From Roseovarius amoyensis (GTDB lineage: Bacteria > Pseudomonadota > Alphaproteobacteria > Rhodobacterales > Rhodobacteraceae): a DNA stretch of 64,000 nucleotides. The stretch covers positions 1 to 64,000 of the forward strand of contig NZ_QITQ01000017.1 of the NCBI RefSeq assembly GCF_003260265.1, written 5' to 3'. The notes under the pieces were generated by a model. That model was not told where the DNA came from. It made no database searches and worked only from the letters and a program-made list of their open reading frames with translations. Both the position numbers and the translations under genes were made by a program. Shown here piece after piece: positions 56,107 to 64,000 of this stretch; position 1 is the stretch's first letter, and each line of letters opens with the position of its first letter.

Positions 56107-56874
56107 TCAGCGCATCTTTTCGCGTTCCAGCCGCTGGCGCGCGATCATCTCGTTGCGTACAGTCTCCTGCTGGTCGGCAAGGGCGCGTTCGACAAAGTCG
56201 AGATGCGCCTCGACAGCGGCGCGGGCCCCGTCGGGATCACGCGCCTGCAGCGCGTCGTTGATTGCCCGGTGCTGGTCCAGCAGGGCGCCACGGGTGGTGC
56301 GCTGGCGGAACATGACCTGGCGGTTATAGAACACCCCTTCGCGCAGCAACTGGAACATCGAACGCATCATGTGCAGCATCACCACGTTGTGGCTGGCCTC
56401 GATGATCGCCATGTGGAATTCGGCATCCAGGCGGGCCTCGTCCTTGGGCCGGGCCTTGATATGCGCCGCCTCCATCTTGGTGAATATCTCGCTGACGACA
56501 CGCAGATCGGTGTCTGAGGCCAGCCTTGCGGCGCGCGCGGCGGCCAGCCCTTCGAGATCGCGGCGGAACGAGATGTAGTCGAACACCGCCTCGTCATGTT
56601 CGGACAAGAGCCGGATAAGCGCGTCGGAAAAGGCGTTGCCCAGTACGTCGGCGACATAGATGCCGGCGCCGGCGCGGGCGCGCAGCAGCCCCTTTTCCTG
56701 CAGCTCGGCCAGCGCCTCGCGCAGCGAGGGGCGCGAGACCCCCAGCCGTTCGGCAAGGTCGCGTTCTGACGGCAGCCGCTCTCCGGGGCGCAGGATGCCG
56801 CGCAGGATCAGCTTTTCGATCTGCTGCGTCACGGCAACCGACAGTTTTTCGGGAGTGACTTTCTCAAACGGCAT
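56107..56874 (-). CDS. GntR-family (FadR subfamily) regulator, probable control of preTA
   Basis: This is a 255-residue regulator. The N-terminal winged helix (about 12-75) has GILRPGERLPSERDLAERL and VSRPSLREALAELQEKGLL; the C-terminal FCD all-helical effector domain carries FHMAIIEASHN and DQHRAINDALQARDPDGAR with the usual metal-binding His and Asp. The start at MPFEKVTPEKL is chosen; the longer frame runs through an intergenic repeat. Position just upstream of preT, on the same strand, suggests it controls preT and preA. Confidence 0.88.
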   Translation of the reverse strand: MPFEKVTPEKLSVAVTQQIEKLILRGILRPGERLPSERDLAERLGVSRPSLREALAELQEKGLLRARAGAGIYVADVLGNAFSDALIRLLSEHDEAVFDYISFRRDLEGLAAARAARLASDTDLRVVSEIFTKMEAAHIKARPKDEARLDAEFHMAIIEASHNVVMLHMMRSMFQLLREGVFYNRQVMFRQRTTRGALLDQHRAINDALQARDPDGARAAVEAHLDFVERALADQQETVRNEMIARQRLEREKMR

Positions 56875-56898
56875 CGGTGGTCCTGGTGTCGGCGGTAT

Positions 56899-56965
56899 GG
56901 GGGCGCTGCCCCCGTCGCGCCGCACGGGCGCGACTCCCCCGGGGTATTTGCGCCCAGAAAGAAGC
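56899..56965. repeat. Interspersed palindrome-plus-tail repeat, copy 2
   Basis: The palindrome gggggcgctgccccc (56899-56913) is followed after 27 bases by ggggtatttgcgcccagaaa at 56941-56960 and gaagc. Both parts match copy 1, and the tail also matches copy 3. It lies just upstream of the gntR start, and is read through by a false longer frame. Confidence 0.65.
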
Positions 56966-57047
56966 GGTATCGGGGCCGACATGATCGCCGCGATGGCGGC
57001 CAGGGTCAATGCGGCAAAGCCTGGGTCGGATAGCCCGGCCCGGCTGG

Positions 57048-57506
57048 TCAGCCCGCCTGCAACCGCTTTTCCATGAAGATCGAGGTGGCATTGGGCCGGT
57101 AATCGCCGAACGCCGCGCAGGGTGCAAAGCCCGCGCGTTGGTAAAGGCCCAGTGCGGCATCAAGGCCCCGGCCGGTTTCCAGCCGCAGCAGGGAAAGGCC
57201 GTGGTTGTGGGCCTCGTCTTCGATCGCGCGCAACAATGCGCTGCCCACCCCGCGCCCACGGGCCGAAGGGGCGGTGAACATCGTCTTGACCTCGCCATAG
57301 CCGTCGCGCAGCAACAATGCGCCGGTGCCCAGCACCTGCGCGCCCTCGCGCGCGGCGAAAAAGCGGATGTCGGGGGCGGCCAGCGCGTCGAGATCGAGAA
57401 AATGGTTTTCCTCGGGCGCGAACATGTCCCGCATCATCGCGTGGCTGGCCTCGATCAATGCGCGCGGGCCGGGGGCGTGGGGATCGGCAGGTTCGACGAT
57501 CAGCAT
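57048..57506 (-). CDS. GNAT-family acetyltransferase
   Basis: This 152-residue protein has the GNAT core: VKTMFTAPSARGRGVGSALL as the acetyl-CoA-binding loop (about 73-92), GLSLLRLETG, and LYQRAGFAPCAAFGDY at the C-terminus. It is unlike the RimL-type trio near ffh. It lies alone between gntR and smc, with the smc promoter region upstream of it. The substrate is unknown. Confidence 0.85.
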   Translation of the reverse strand: MLIVEPADPHAPGPRALIEASHAMMRDMFAPEENHFLDLDALAAPDIRFFAAREGAQVLGTGALLLRDGYGEVKTMFTAPSARGRGVGSALLRAIEDEAHNHGLSLLRLETGRGLDAALGLYQRAGFAPCAAFGDYRPNATSIFMEKRLQAG

Positions 57507-57656
57507 CGGGGTCTGTCCCTTCGGGCGGGCCTGTGAATGATGGCATGATCAGCACGGCCGGGGGCCGGCGGCAAGGGGCTGGCCGGCTGACAGGCGGTCG
57601 ATGCGCAATATCTTGTGGATAAATCCGCCACTGCACCCATATCCTGTGAATACCCG

Positions 57657-57685
57657 TTGACAGCTTGCGCCCGCGCCTTTCACAT
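57657..57685 (+). promoter_or_regulatory. Candidate promoter of smc
   Basis: TTGACA (57657-57662) and TCACAT (57680-57685) are separated by 17 bases; the -35 is a perfect match and the -10 a weak one. The smc start lies about 50 bases downstream. Confidence 0.4.
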
Positions 57686-57736
57686 TGTTCGTCAAAGACC
57701 GGAATCGCCGGCGGATATCTGGAAAAAGGGGCACAG

Positions 57737-60700
57737 TTGCAGTTCACCAGGCTCAGACTGACCGGCTTCAAAAGCTTCGTCGATCCGACCGACCTGTTCA
57801 TCGCCGAGGGGCTGACAGGGGTGGTGGGGCCGAATGGCTGCGGCAAGTCCAACCTGTTGGAGGCGCTGCGCTGGGTCATGGGGGAAAACCGCCCCACGGC
57901 CATGCGCGGCGGCGGCATGGAAGACGTGATCTTTGCCGGTGCGGCAACGCGACCTGCGCGCAACTTTGCCGAGGTGGCGTTGCATATCGACAATTCCGAC
58001 CGGTTGGCGCCGGCGGGGTTCAACGATTCCGATCACCTGGAAATCATCCGCCGCATCACCCGCGATGTGGGCAGCGCATATAAGGTCAACGGCAAGGAGG
58101 TGCGTGCGCGCGACGTGCAGATGCTGTTTGCCGATGCCTCGACCGGTGCGCATTCGCCGGCGCTGGTGCGGCAGGGTCAGATTTCGGAACTGATCAACGC
58201 CCGCCCCAAGGCGCGGCGGCGCATTCTGGAAGAGGCGGCGGGGATTTCCGGCCTCTACCAGCGTCGCCACGAAGCTGAATTGAAGCTCAACGGCGCCGAG
58301 GCGAACCTGACCCGTGTTGATGACGTGATCGAACAGCTAGCGGCGCAGTTGGCCCAGCTTGAACGCCAGGCGCGCCAGGCGGCCCGCTATCGCAACATCG
58401 GCGAGGAACTGCGCCACGCCGAGGGGCTGCTGTTGTGGCGGCGCTGGCGTGAGGCCGACACCGCCTGCGCCGCAGCCGAGGATGCATTGCGCGAGCGTAC
58501 GGCGATGGCCGCCCGCGCCGAGGCCGCCGCGCGCGAGGCGGAGCGGGACCGCACCAAGGCAGAGGCGGCGCTGCCCCCCCTGCGCGAGGAAGAGGCGATC
58601 GCGGCGGCGGTGCTGCAGCGGCTGGTCGTGGCGCGCGATGCGCTGGCGGAACGGGAAAAGGGCGCGCTGGCCAGGATCGAGACGCTGACCTCGCGCATCG
58701 ACCAGTTGACCCGTGACATCGCGCGCGAGGAAAGTCTCAACCGCGACGCCGGCGAAACCATCGCCCGGCTGGAGACAGAGGCGGCGGAACTGGCCGAGGC
58801 GGCGGAGGGGTATGACGAGCGCCTGGCCGAGGCCGCCCGCGCAGCGGCAGAGGCAGCGACGGTGCTGCAACGTCACGAGGCACGCCTGGGCGAGATGACC
58901 GAGGATGTGGCCCGCCTGTCGGCCCGCCACCAGTCGGCCAGCCGCATGGTCGAGGACAGCCGCAAGACGCTGGAAAAAAGCACGAAAGAGGCCGAACGCG
59001 CCCGCGCCGCCGCCGACGAGGCCCGTCAGGCGCTGGAAAAGGCCAGGCAGGACCATGCCGCCGCCGCCAGGGCCGAGGCCGACGCCAACGCCGCCGCGCA
59101 GGCCGCCGAAGAGGCGCTGGAACGTGCCGACGACGCCCGCGCAGAGGCGCAGTCGCGCGAGGCCGACGCCCGCGCCAGCCGGTCCGAGGCCGAAGGTGAG
59201 GTAAACGCGCTGTCGGCCGAGGTCGCAGCACTTGCCCGGCTGGTGGACCGCGACACCGCCGAGGGTGGCCAGATCCTGGACGATCTGAACGTGGCGCGGG
59301 GCTATGAAAAGGCGCTTGGCGCGGCGCTGGCCGACGATCTGCGCGCGCCCGAGGTGGGGGCCGACGGCCCCAGCGGATGGACATGTCTGCCCGACTACCC
59401 GGCGCCGCAGCCGCTGCCCGAGGGGGTGGTGCCGCTGTCCGATCATGTGCACGCGCCCGGGGTTCTGACCCGGCGGCTGGCGCAGATCGGGCTGGTCGAT
59501 GCCGACCGGGGGTCATCCCTGCAGGCGGCGCTGAAACCCGGCCAGCGGCTGGTCAGCATTGAGGGCGACCTGTGGCGCTGGGACGGGTTTCGCGCCTGGG
59601 CCGAGGATGCGCCATCGGCCGCGGCCCTGCGGCTGGAACAGCTTAACCGGCTGGAGGAACTCAAGCAGCAGCTTGCCCATGCCACCGCCCGCGCCGAGGG
59701 GGCTGCGCAGGCCCACGAGATGTTGCGCGCGCGGCTGGTCGAGCTGACCGAGGCCGACAAGGCCGCCCGCGCCGCGCGGCGCGACAGTGATGCCGCGATG
59801 GCGGCGGCCAGCCGGGCGCTGTCGCGTGCCGAGGCCGATCGCAACCTTGCGGCATCGCGGCTTGAAACGATGACCCTTGCCGTTTCCCGCCACGACGAAG
59901 AGGCCGCCGCCGCCTCTGCCGCGCTGGCCGAGGCCGAGGCCGCGCTGGAGGCGCTGGAAGACCTGGACGAGCTGAGAGCCGAGGCCGAGGCCACGCGCGC
60001 AGCCGTCGAAACGGCCCGCGGCGAGATGATGACGCTGCGCGCCGCCCACGATGCGCTGGCCCGCGAAGGGAATGCCCGCACCCGGCGCGCCGATGAAATC
60101 GCGCGCGAGATCAACAGCTGGCGTGAGCGGTTGCAGACCGCCGAGGCGCGCGGCGCCGAACTGGCCGAGCGCAAGGCCGGTTTTGAGGCTGAATTGGCCG
60201 AGGCCCGGGCGCACCCCGGCGAGATTGCCGGGGAACGCGAGGCGCTGGGCCACAAGATCGCCGATGCCGAGGCGCGCAAAGCCGCCGCCGCCGATGCCCT
60301 GTCCACGGCCGAGGCGGCCCTGCGAGAGGCCGCCGTCGCCGAACGCGAGGCCGAGCGTGCCGCCGCCGATGCGCGCGAGGCCCGCGCGCGCGCCGAGGCC
60401 CTGGCCGAAGCCGCCCGCGAGACCCGCGACGAATGCGCCGCGCGCATCCTGGAGGAACTGGAAACCACGCCCCAAAAGCTGTTGGAGCGCCTTGACGCCG
60501 ACCCCGACAAGATCGCCGATGCCGAGGCGATCGAGGCCGACGTGAACCGCCTCAAGCGTCAGCGCGAGGCGCTGGGCGCCGTCAACCTTCGCGCCGAGGA
60601 AGACGCGCAGGAGGTCCAGACCGAACACGACACGCTGAGTGCCGAAAAGGCCGATCTGGAAGAGGCAATCCGCACCCTGCGCAGCGGCATTGCCGCGCTC

Positions 60701-61192
60701 AACCGCGAGGGGCGCGAGCGGCTGCTCACCGCCTTCGAGCAGGTGAACGCCAACTTCGCACAGCTGTTCCGGCACCTTTTCGGCGGGGGCGAGGCCAATC
60801 TGGTGATGGTCGAAAGCGACGACCCGCTCGAGGCCGGGCTGGAAATCATGTGCCAGCCGCCGGGCAAGAAGCTGGCGACGCTGTCGCTGTTGTCAGGGGG
60901 GGAACAGACGCTGACGGCGCTGGCGCTGATCTTTGCCGTCTTCCTGGCCAACCCGGCGCCGATCTGCGTGCTTGACGAGGTCGACGCGCCGCTGGACGAC
61001 GCCAATGTCAGCCGTTTCTGTGACATGCTGGACGAGATGTGCCGCCGCACCGACACGCGGTTCCTGATCATCACCCACCACGCCGTCACCATGAGCCGGA
61101 TGGACCGCCTTTTCGGGGTCACAATGGGCGAGCAGGGGGTCAGCCAACTGGTATCGGTCGATCTGCGCAAGGCCGAGGCGATGGTGGCCTGA
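57737..61192 (+). CDS. smc: Chromosome segregation protein SMC
   Basis: SMC is the ATPase that condenses and segregates chromosomes with ScpA and ScpB. The 1151-residue protein has an N-terminal head with FTRLRLTGFKSFVDPTDLF and Walker A GPNGCGKSN (31-39), long Ala/Glu/Arg-rich coiled coils, a hinge near 500-600 and a C-terminal head with LSLLSGGEQTLTALALIF and ICVLDEVDAPLDD. The start is a TTG at LQFTRLRL, with AAAGGGG upstream; the earlier ATG adds an unrelated N-terminus. Confidence 0.95.
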   Translation: MQFTRLRLTGFKSFVDPTDLFIAEGLTGVVGPNGCGKSNLLEALRWVMGENRPTAMRGGGMEDVIFAGAATRPARNFAEVALHIDNSDRLAPAGFNDSDHLEIIRRITRDVGSAYKVNGKEVRARDVQMLFADASTGAHSPALVRQGQISELINARPKARRRILEEAAGISGLYQRRHEAELKLNGAEANLTRVDDVIEQLAAQLAQLERQARQAARYRNIGEELRHAEGLLLWRRWREADTACAAAEDALRERTAMAARAEAAAREAERDRTKAEAALPPLREEEAIAAAVLQRLVVARDALAEREKGALARIETLTSRIDQLTRDIAREESLNRDAGETIARLETEAAELAEAAEGYDERLAEAARAAAEAATVLQRHEARLGEMTEDVARLSARHQSASRMVEDSRKTLEKSTKEAERARAAADEARQALEKARQDHAAAARAEADANAAAQAAEEALERADDARAEAQSREADARASRSEAEGEVNALSAEVAALARLVDRDTAEGGQILDDLNVARGYEKALGAALADDLRAPEVGADGPSGWTCLPDYPAPQPLPEGVVPLSDHVHAPGVLTRRLAQIGLVDADRGSSLQAALKPGQRLVSIEGDLWRWDGFRAWAEDAPSAAALRLEQLNRLEELKQQLAHATARAEGAAQAHEMLRARLVELTEADKAARAARRDSDAAMAAASRALSRAEADRNLAASRLETMTLAVSRHDEEAAAASAALAEAEAALEALEDLDELRAEAEATRAAVETARGEMMTLRAAHDALAREGNARTRRADEIAREINSWRERLQTAEARGAELAERKAGFEAELAEARAHPGEIAGEREALGHKIADAEARKAAAADALSTAEAALREAAVAEREAERAAADAREARARAEALAEAARETRDECAARILEELETTPQKLLERLDADPDKIADAEAIEADVNRLKRQREALGAVNLRAEEDAQEVQTEHDTLSAEKADLEEAIRTLRSGIAALNREGRERLLTAFEQVNANFAQLFRHLFGGGEANLVMVESDDPLEAGLEIMCQPPGKKLATLSLLSGGEQTLTALALIFAVFLANPAPICVLDEVDAPLDDANVSRFCDMLDEMCRRTDTRFLIITHHAVTMSRMDRLFGVTMGEQGVSQLVSVDLRKAEAMVA

Positions 61193-61207
61193 GGCGTCGA
61201 CGCGGCC

Positions 61208-62323
61208 CTATTTCAACGGCCCGGTCTGCCACAGCCGCACCTTCAGCCCGCCATGCGCCACCGGCGCCCCCGGCGGGGCAAGCGGCAGCCCGGTGGCGCG
61301 CGCCAGCCCGGCCTCTGACGTCACGATACCCACGCGCCAGCCGGAAAACCGCTCTGCCAGGACGCGGCCCAGCGTGGCGTATAGCCCGTACAGCAGTTTC
61401 TTGTTGCCGATGCGCGCGCCGTAGGGCGGGTTGACGATCACCAGCCCCGTCGGCCCCTCGGGGCGGGCAAGGTCCGAGATCGCATGACAGTCGAACTGGC
61501 ACAGCCCGGCAACGCCTGCGCGTTCGGCATTGGCGGTGGCCGAGCGCACCGCGCCGGCATCCCTGTCGCTGCCGAAAAACCGCGCTTCGGGGGCCGCTTG
61601 CGGCGTACCTTGCCGCATCGCGTCCCAGGCCTTGGCGTCGAACCCCGCCAGCGCCTCGAACGCGAACCGGCGCGAGCGGCCGGGGTTCAGCCCCGTCGCG
61701 ATCTCTGCCGCTTCGATGACGAAGGTGCCAGAGCCGCACATCGGGTCAAGCACCGGCTCGCCGCCCCGATAGCTGCACTGACGCAGGAACAGCGCGGCCA
61801 ACGTCTCGCGCAGCGGGGCCTTGCCCACTGCCAGCTTGTGGCCGCGGCGGTGCAGCGGCTCGCCCGAGGTATCGACCGAGATGGTGCAAAGGTCATCCTC
61901 GATCCGCACCAATAGCCGTAGCGCCGCCTCGGCCACGACGGGCGCGCCGATGGTTTCGGAAATCGCCCGCGCCACCCGGTCGGCGGCGGCCTTTTGATGA
62001 TAGATGCGCGAAGCGTGGCAACTGGCCTCGATGCGCACGGGCACATCGGGGCGCAGAAATTCGCCCCACGCGACCTTTCGTGCCCGCTTGTCGAGCTGCG
62101 CCAGATGCATCGCCCGAAACGCCGCCACCCGCACCAGCACCCGGCCCACCCCGCGCAGGCACAGGTTGGCGCGCCAGGCATCGGCCCAGCCACCCCTTGC
62201 CGTGATCCCGCCGGCGGTGACGACCACGCCGGTGAACCCGGCTTCACGCGCCTCTTCTGCCAGCACGGGCTCCAGCCCCGGCGGCGCGGCGAGGAATATC
62301 TCGAAATCTTCCGCCTCGCTCAT
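61208..62323 (-). CDS. THUMP-domain class I RNA methyltransferase (RlmL/YpsC type)
   Basis: This is a 371-residue predicted 23S rRNA guanine-N2 methyltransferase. The N-terminal half is a THUMP domain (EIFLAAPPGLEPVLAEEARE to DTSGEPLHRRGHKL); the C-terminal half is a Rossmann methyltransferase with DPMCGSGTFVIEAAEIA and NPPYGARIGN, the last being the catalytic motif. It is convergent with smc and downstream of a MltB-type gene on the same strand. Confidence 0.9.
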   Translation of the reverse strand: MSEAEDFEIFLAAPPGLEPVLAEEAREAGFTGVVVTAGGITARGGWADAWRANLCLRGVGRVLVRVAAFRAMHLAQLDKRARKVAWGEFLRPDVPVRIEASCHASRIYHQKAAADRVARAISETIGAPVVAEAALRLLVRIEDDLCTISVDTSGEPLHRRGHKLAVGKAPLRETLAALFLRQCSYRGGEPVLDPMCGSGTFVIEAAEIATGLNPGRSRRFAFEALAGFDAKAWDAMRQGTPQAAPEARFFGSDRDAGAVRSATANAERAGVAGLCQFDCHAISDLARPEGPTGLVIVNPPYGARIGNKKLLYGLYATLGRVLAERFSGWRVGIVTSEAGLARATGLPLAPPGAPVAHGGLKVRLWQTGPLK

Positions 62324-62341
62324 GCGCCTGTCCGCTTCCGG

Positions 62342-62407
62342 TTTCTTCTTGGTTCAAAATACCCCGGGGGAGCCACGCGCCTGGCGCGTGGCGGGGGCAG
62401 AGCCCCC
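62342..62407. repeat. Interspersed palindrome-plus-tail repeat, copy 3
   Basis: Read on the minus strand the tail ggggtattttgaaccaagaa (62365-62346) matches copies 1 and 2. A perfect hairpin gccacgcgc/gcgcgtggc follows at 62372-62392 and the palindrome gggggcagagccccc at 62393-62407. It fills the short gap between the methyltransferase and MltB-type genes. A partial related sequence lies at 63593-63622. Confidence 0.6.
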
Positions 62408-62411
62408 TTGT

Positions 62412-63587
62412 TCACAACCGGTTCAGCAGCGCCGCGGTCGGCCAGGCGTCCGCGGGCATGCCGAGGCTTTTCTGGACGTCCTGCACCGCCGCCCGCGTGC
62501 CGGAGCCGAGGATGCCGTCGATCTTGCCCACGTCATACCCGCGCGCGGCCAGTTTTTGCTGCAAGAGCCTCATCTGCGACCCCGACAGCCCCGGTTCTGG
62601 ATTGCCGGCGTCAAAGATCGGTCCCCCTTCGAGCCGGTTGGCGAAATAGGCCGCAGTCAGCACGTAGGTATAGGACTGGTTCCATTCGAAATAGACGCGA
62701 AAATTGGGATAGGCCAGAAAGGCCGACCCCTTGCGCCCCTGCGGCAGGATCAGGCTGGCCGGCAGGTTGCCCGCGATCTGCCCATGCCGGGGCTTTACCC
62801 CCAGCCGCGCCCAGTCGGCGGCGCGTTTCTGTGTGCGCAGCCCGGTCTGCGACCAGTCGAGGTTCTGCGGCACGCTGACCTCTTGCAGCCAGGGTTCGCC
62901 CGGGCGCCAGCCCAGCGATTGCAGCATCTTCGCGCCCGACATCAGCGCATCGGGGGGCGATGTCTTCAGCCGCACATGCCCGTCGCCGTCGCCATCGACA
63001 CCGTTTTCGATGATGTCGCGCGGCAGCATCTGCACCATGCCGATCTCGCCTGCCCAGGCGCCGGTGGTGGTGGCGGGGTCGAAATCGCCGTGCTCGAACA
63101 GTTCCAGCGCGGCAAAGACCTGCGGGCGGAACAGGTGTGGCCTGCGGCAATCGTGGCTGAGCGTCACCAGCGCGTTCAGGGTGTTGAAATTGCCCTGAAA
63201 GCCGCCGAAATCGGTCTCAAAGGCCCAGAACGCCAGCAGCACCCCGCGGCTGACGCCGAATTGCCGCTCGATCCGGTCAAACACTGCGGCGTATTGCTGC
63301 GCCTTGGCGCGCCCGGTGTTCAGCCGGTTCTGGCTGATCAGCTGGCGGGCGAACTCGGTAAAGGGTTTCTGAAAGAAGCCCTGCGCCCGGTCGGCCTTGA
63401 TCACCGCCGGATCGTGGCGCGCCGAGGCAAAGAAGCGCTCCACCGTGGCCGGTGCGTGCCCGTGAGAGATGGCCTCGCGCTTCATCGCGTCGACGAAGCC
63501 GGCAAAGGAGCCGCCGCATTGCTGGGCCGTTGCGGCACCCGTGGCGGTGGCAAGGAAAAACGCGGCAACAAGAAATGATCTGATCAT
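62412..63587 (-). CDS. MltB-type lytic murein transglycosylase with peptidoglycan-binding domain
   Basis: This is a 391-residue periplasmic enzyme. It has a signal peptide cleaved near residue 21 (ATAQQC), an SLT_2 domain with the catalytic Glu124 in AFWAFETDFGGF, then GEIGMVQMLPRDIIENGVDGDGD, and a C-terminal PG_binding_1 domain (MRLLQQKLAARGYDVGKIDG). The start at MIRSFLVAAFF is the standard one. No lipobox is present, so it may be soluble, unlike the SLT lipoprotein at 28.7 kb. Confidence 0.93.
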   Translation of the reverse strand: MIRSFLVAAFFLATATGAATAQQCGGSFAGFVDAMKREAISHGHAPATVERFFASARHDPAVIKADRAQGFFQKPFTEFARQLISQNRLNTGRAKAQQYAAVFDRIERQFGVSRGVLLAFWAFETDFGGFQGNFNTLNALVTLSHDCRRPHLFRPQVFAALELFEHGDFDPATTTGAWAGEIGMVQMLPRDIIENGVDGDGDGHVRLKTSPPDALMSGAKMLQSLGWRPGEPWLQEVSVPQNLDWSQTGLRTQKRAADWARLGVKPRHGQIAGNLPASLILPQGRKGSAFLAYPNFRVYFEWNQSYTYVLTAAYFANRLEGGPIFDAGNPEPGLSGSQMRLLQQKLAARGYDVGKIDGILGSGTRAAVQDVQKSLGMPADAWPTAALLNRL

Positions 63588-63663
63588 GGGAACCCCGGGG
63601 GTTGGAAATACTCCCCCGGAGCCTAGGCGATTGCCGCCGTCTTGCAAACCGCTTTGCGCGGGA

Positions 63664-64000
63664 TCAGCGCCTGCGGTCGCGGCGCGAACTCATCGGTTGG
63701 AACGCCACCCCGACATGCGCCTCGCAATAGGGTTTTCCTGACTGGACCGGCAGACCGCAGAACCAGAAATCATCGGTCGCGGGGTCGCCGACCGGCCATT
63801 TGCAGGTGCGCTCGGTCAGTTCCATCAGGCTCAGCCTCTTGGCCTTCTTCTCGACCTCGCTGACCTTGGCCAGAGCCGCGGGGTCGATCTCGTTGGCCGA
63901 GGGTTGCGGCGGCAGCGGCTGGCCGGCGGGTACGATCGTACGCCCGCGCCCGACAGGGGCGGGGGCGGGTTTCGCCGGGGCGTCGGCCGTATCCGCGGTC
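63664..64000 (-). CDS. gcrA: GcrA cell-cycle regulator, C-terminal part
   Basis: This is a partial gene cut by the right edge; about 111 residues are visible to a TGA at 63664-63666. GcrA is an alphaproteobacterial factor that binds methylated GANTC sites with sigma-70. The visible part is a Pro/Ala-rich linker, then a helix (EKKAKRLSLMELTERTCKWP) and the C-terminal TCKWPVGDPATDDFWFCGLP, SGKPYCEAHVGVAFQP segment with the conserved Cys and His residues that bind sigma domain 2. The N-terminal DNA-binding half lies beyond the window. Confidence 0.88.
   Translation of the reverse strand, partial: TADTADAPAKPAPAPVGRGRTIVPAGQPLPPQPSANEIDPAALAKVSEVEKKAKRLSLMELTERTCKWPVGDPATDDFWFCGLPVQSGKPYCEAHVGVAFQPMSSRRDRRR

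Noticed and set aside
58337-59452. 371-codon minus-strand frame inside smc
   Set aside because: Antisense to the coiled-coil part of SMC, with Gly/Arg/Leu-rich low-complexity translation.

Overview
The window is a chromosomal segment of an alphaproteobacterium, most likely a member of the Rhodobacteraceae (Roseobacter/Rhodobacter group). The evidence is high GC with a strong preference for G/C in third codon positions, the order ffh - rpsP - rimM - trmD, an F0 ATP synthase cluster of the atpI-B-E-X-F type with two b-type subunits, a DUF6478-type protein, a GcrA cell-cycle regulator at the right edge, and an SMC protein with a TTG start. Most of it is housekeeping sequence. No rRNA, tRNA, CRISPR array or intact transposase was seen.

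Layout. 0-0.5 kb is an AT-rich gap with no convincing gene. 0.5-6.0 kb (minus strand) is a translation operon: ffh, three tandem GNAT acetyltransferases, chorismate mutase, rpsP, rimM, trmD. 6.0-10 kb holds an unusual structured leader upstream of ffh, a decayed GFA/VOC relic, a LysR-EamA pair and an overlapping ArsR-glycosyltransferase pair. 10-12.7 kb is the F0 operon with a recognisable sigma-70 promoter. 13-16.6 kb carries aroC, a membrane protein, an EamA exporter and hupB. 16.8-17.8 kb is a small low-GC islet with a winged-helix-like protein and an N6-type DNA methyltransferase, facing each other tail to tail. 17.9-24.6 kb has amn, a VOC remnant, an SDR-like protein, an EamA exporter, folC-accD and a CPBP protease.

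24.9-32.2 kb has ilvD, a lipoprotein, DUF6478, a small protein, a lipoprotein transglycosylase, rmuC and mutL. 32.4-35 kb has a persulfide-dioxygenase-like hydrolase with a rhodanese, then amtB. 35.4-39 kb is envelope biogenesis: a bifunctional penicillin-binding protein, MlaC and MlaA. 39.1-42.2 kb is a type I secretion ATPase plus membrane-fusion protein. 42.2-45 kb is a tightly packed run of RidA, a GDPD phosphodiesterase, a COG3146 acyltransferase and PhhB. 45.1-49.8 kb is a capsule/Kdo block (kpsT, a KpsE-like protein, kdsA, phosphomannomutase/phosphoglucomutase). 50.1-51.5 kb is an ArsR-regulated COG0701 permease. 51.6-56.9 kb has a nitrilase-family hydrolase, a 750-base stretch of gene debris with a perfect 23-base inverted repeat, and the reductive pyrimidine catabolism genes preA and preT under a GntR regulator. 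57-64 kb has a GNAT, smc, an RNA methyltransferase, a MltB-type transglycosylase and the C-terminal part of gcrA.

The most unexplained items are the 102-base structured element in the ffh leader, the methyltransferase islet, the interspersed palindrome-plus-tail repeat family found at three or four intergenic sites, the debris region with its perfect inverted repeat, and the two VOC-family gene relics. No clearly new multi-gene system could be demonstrated.
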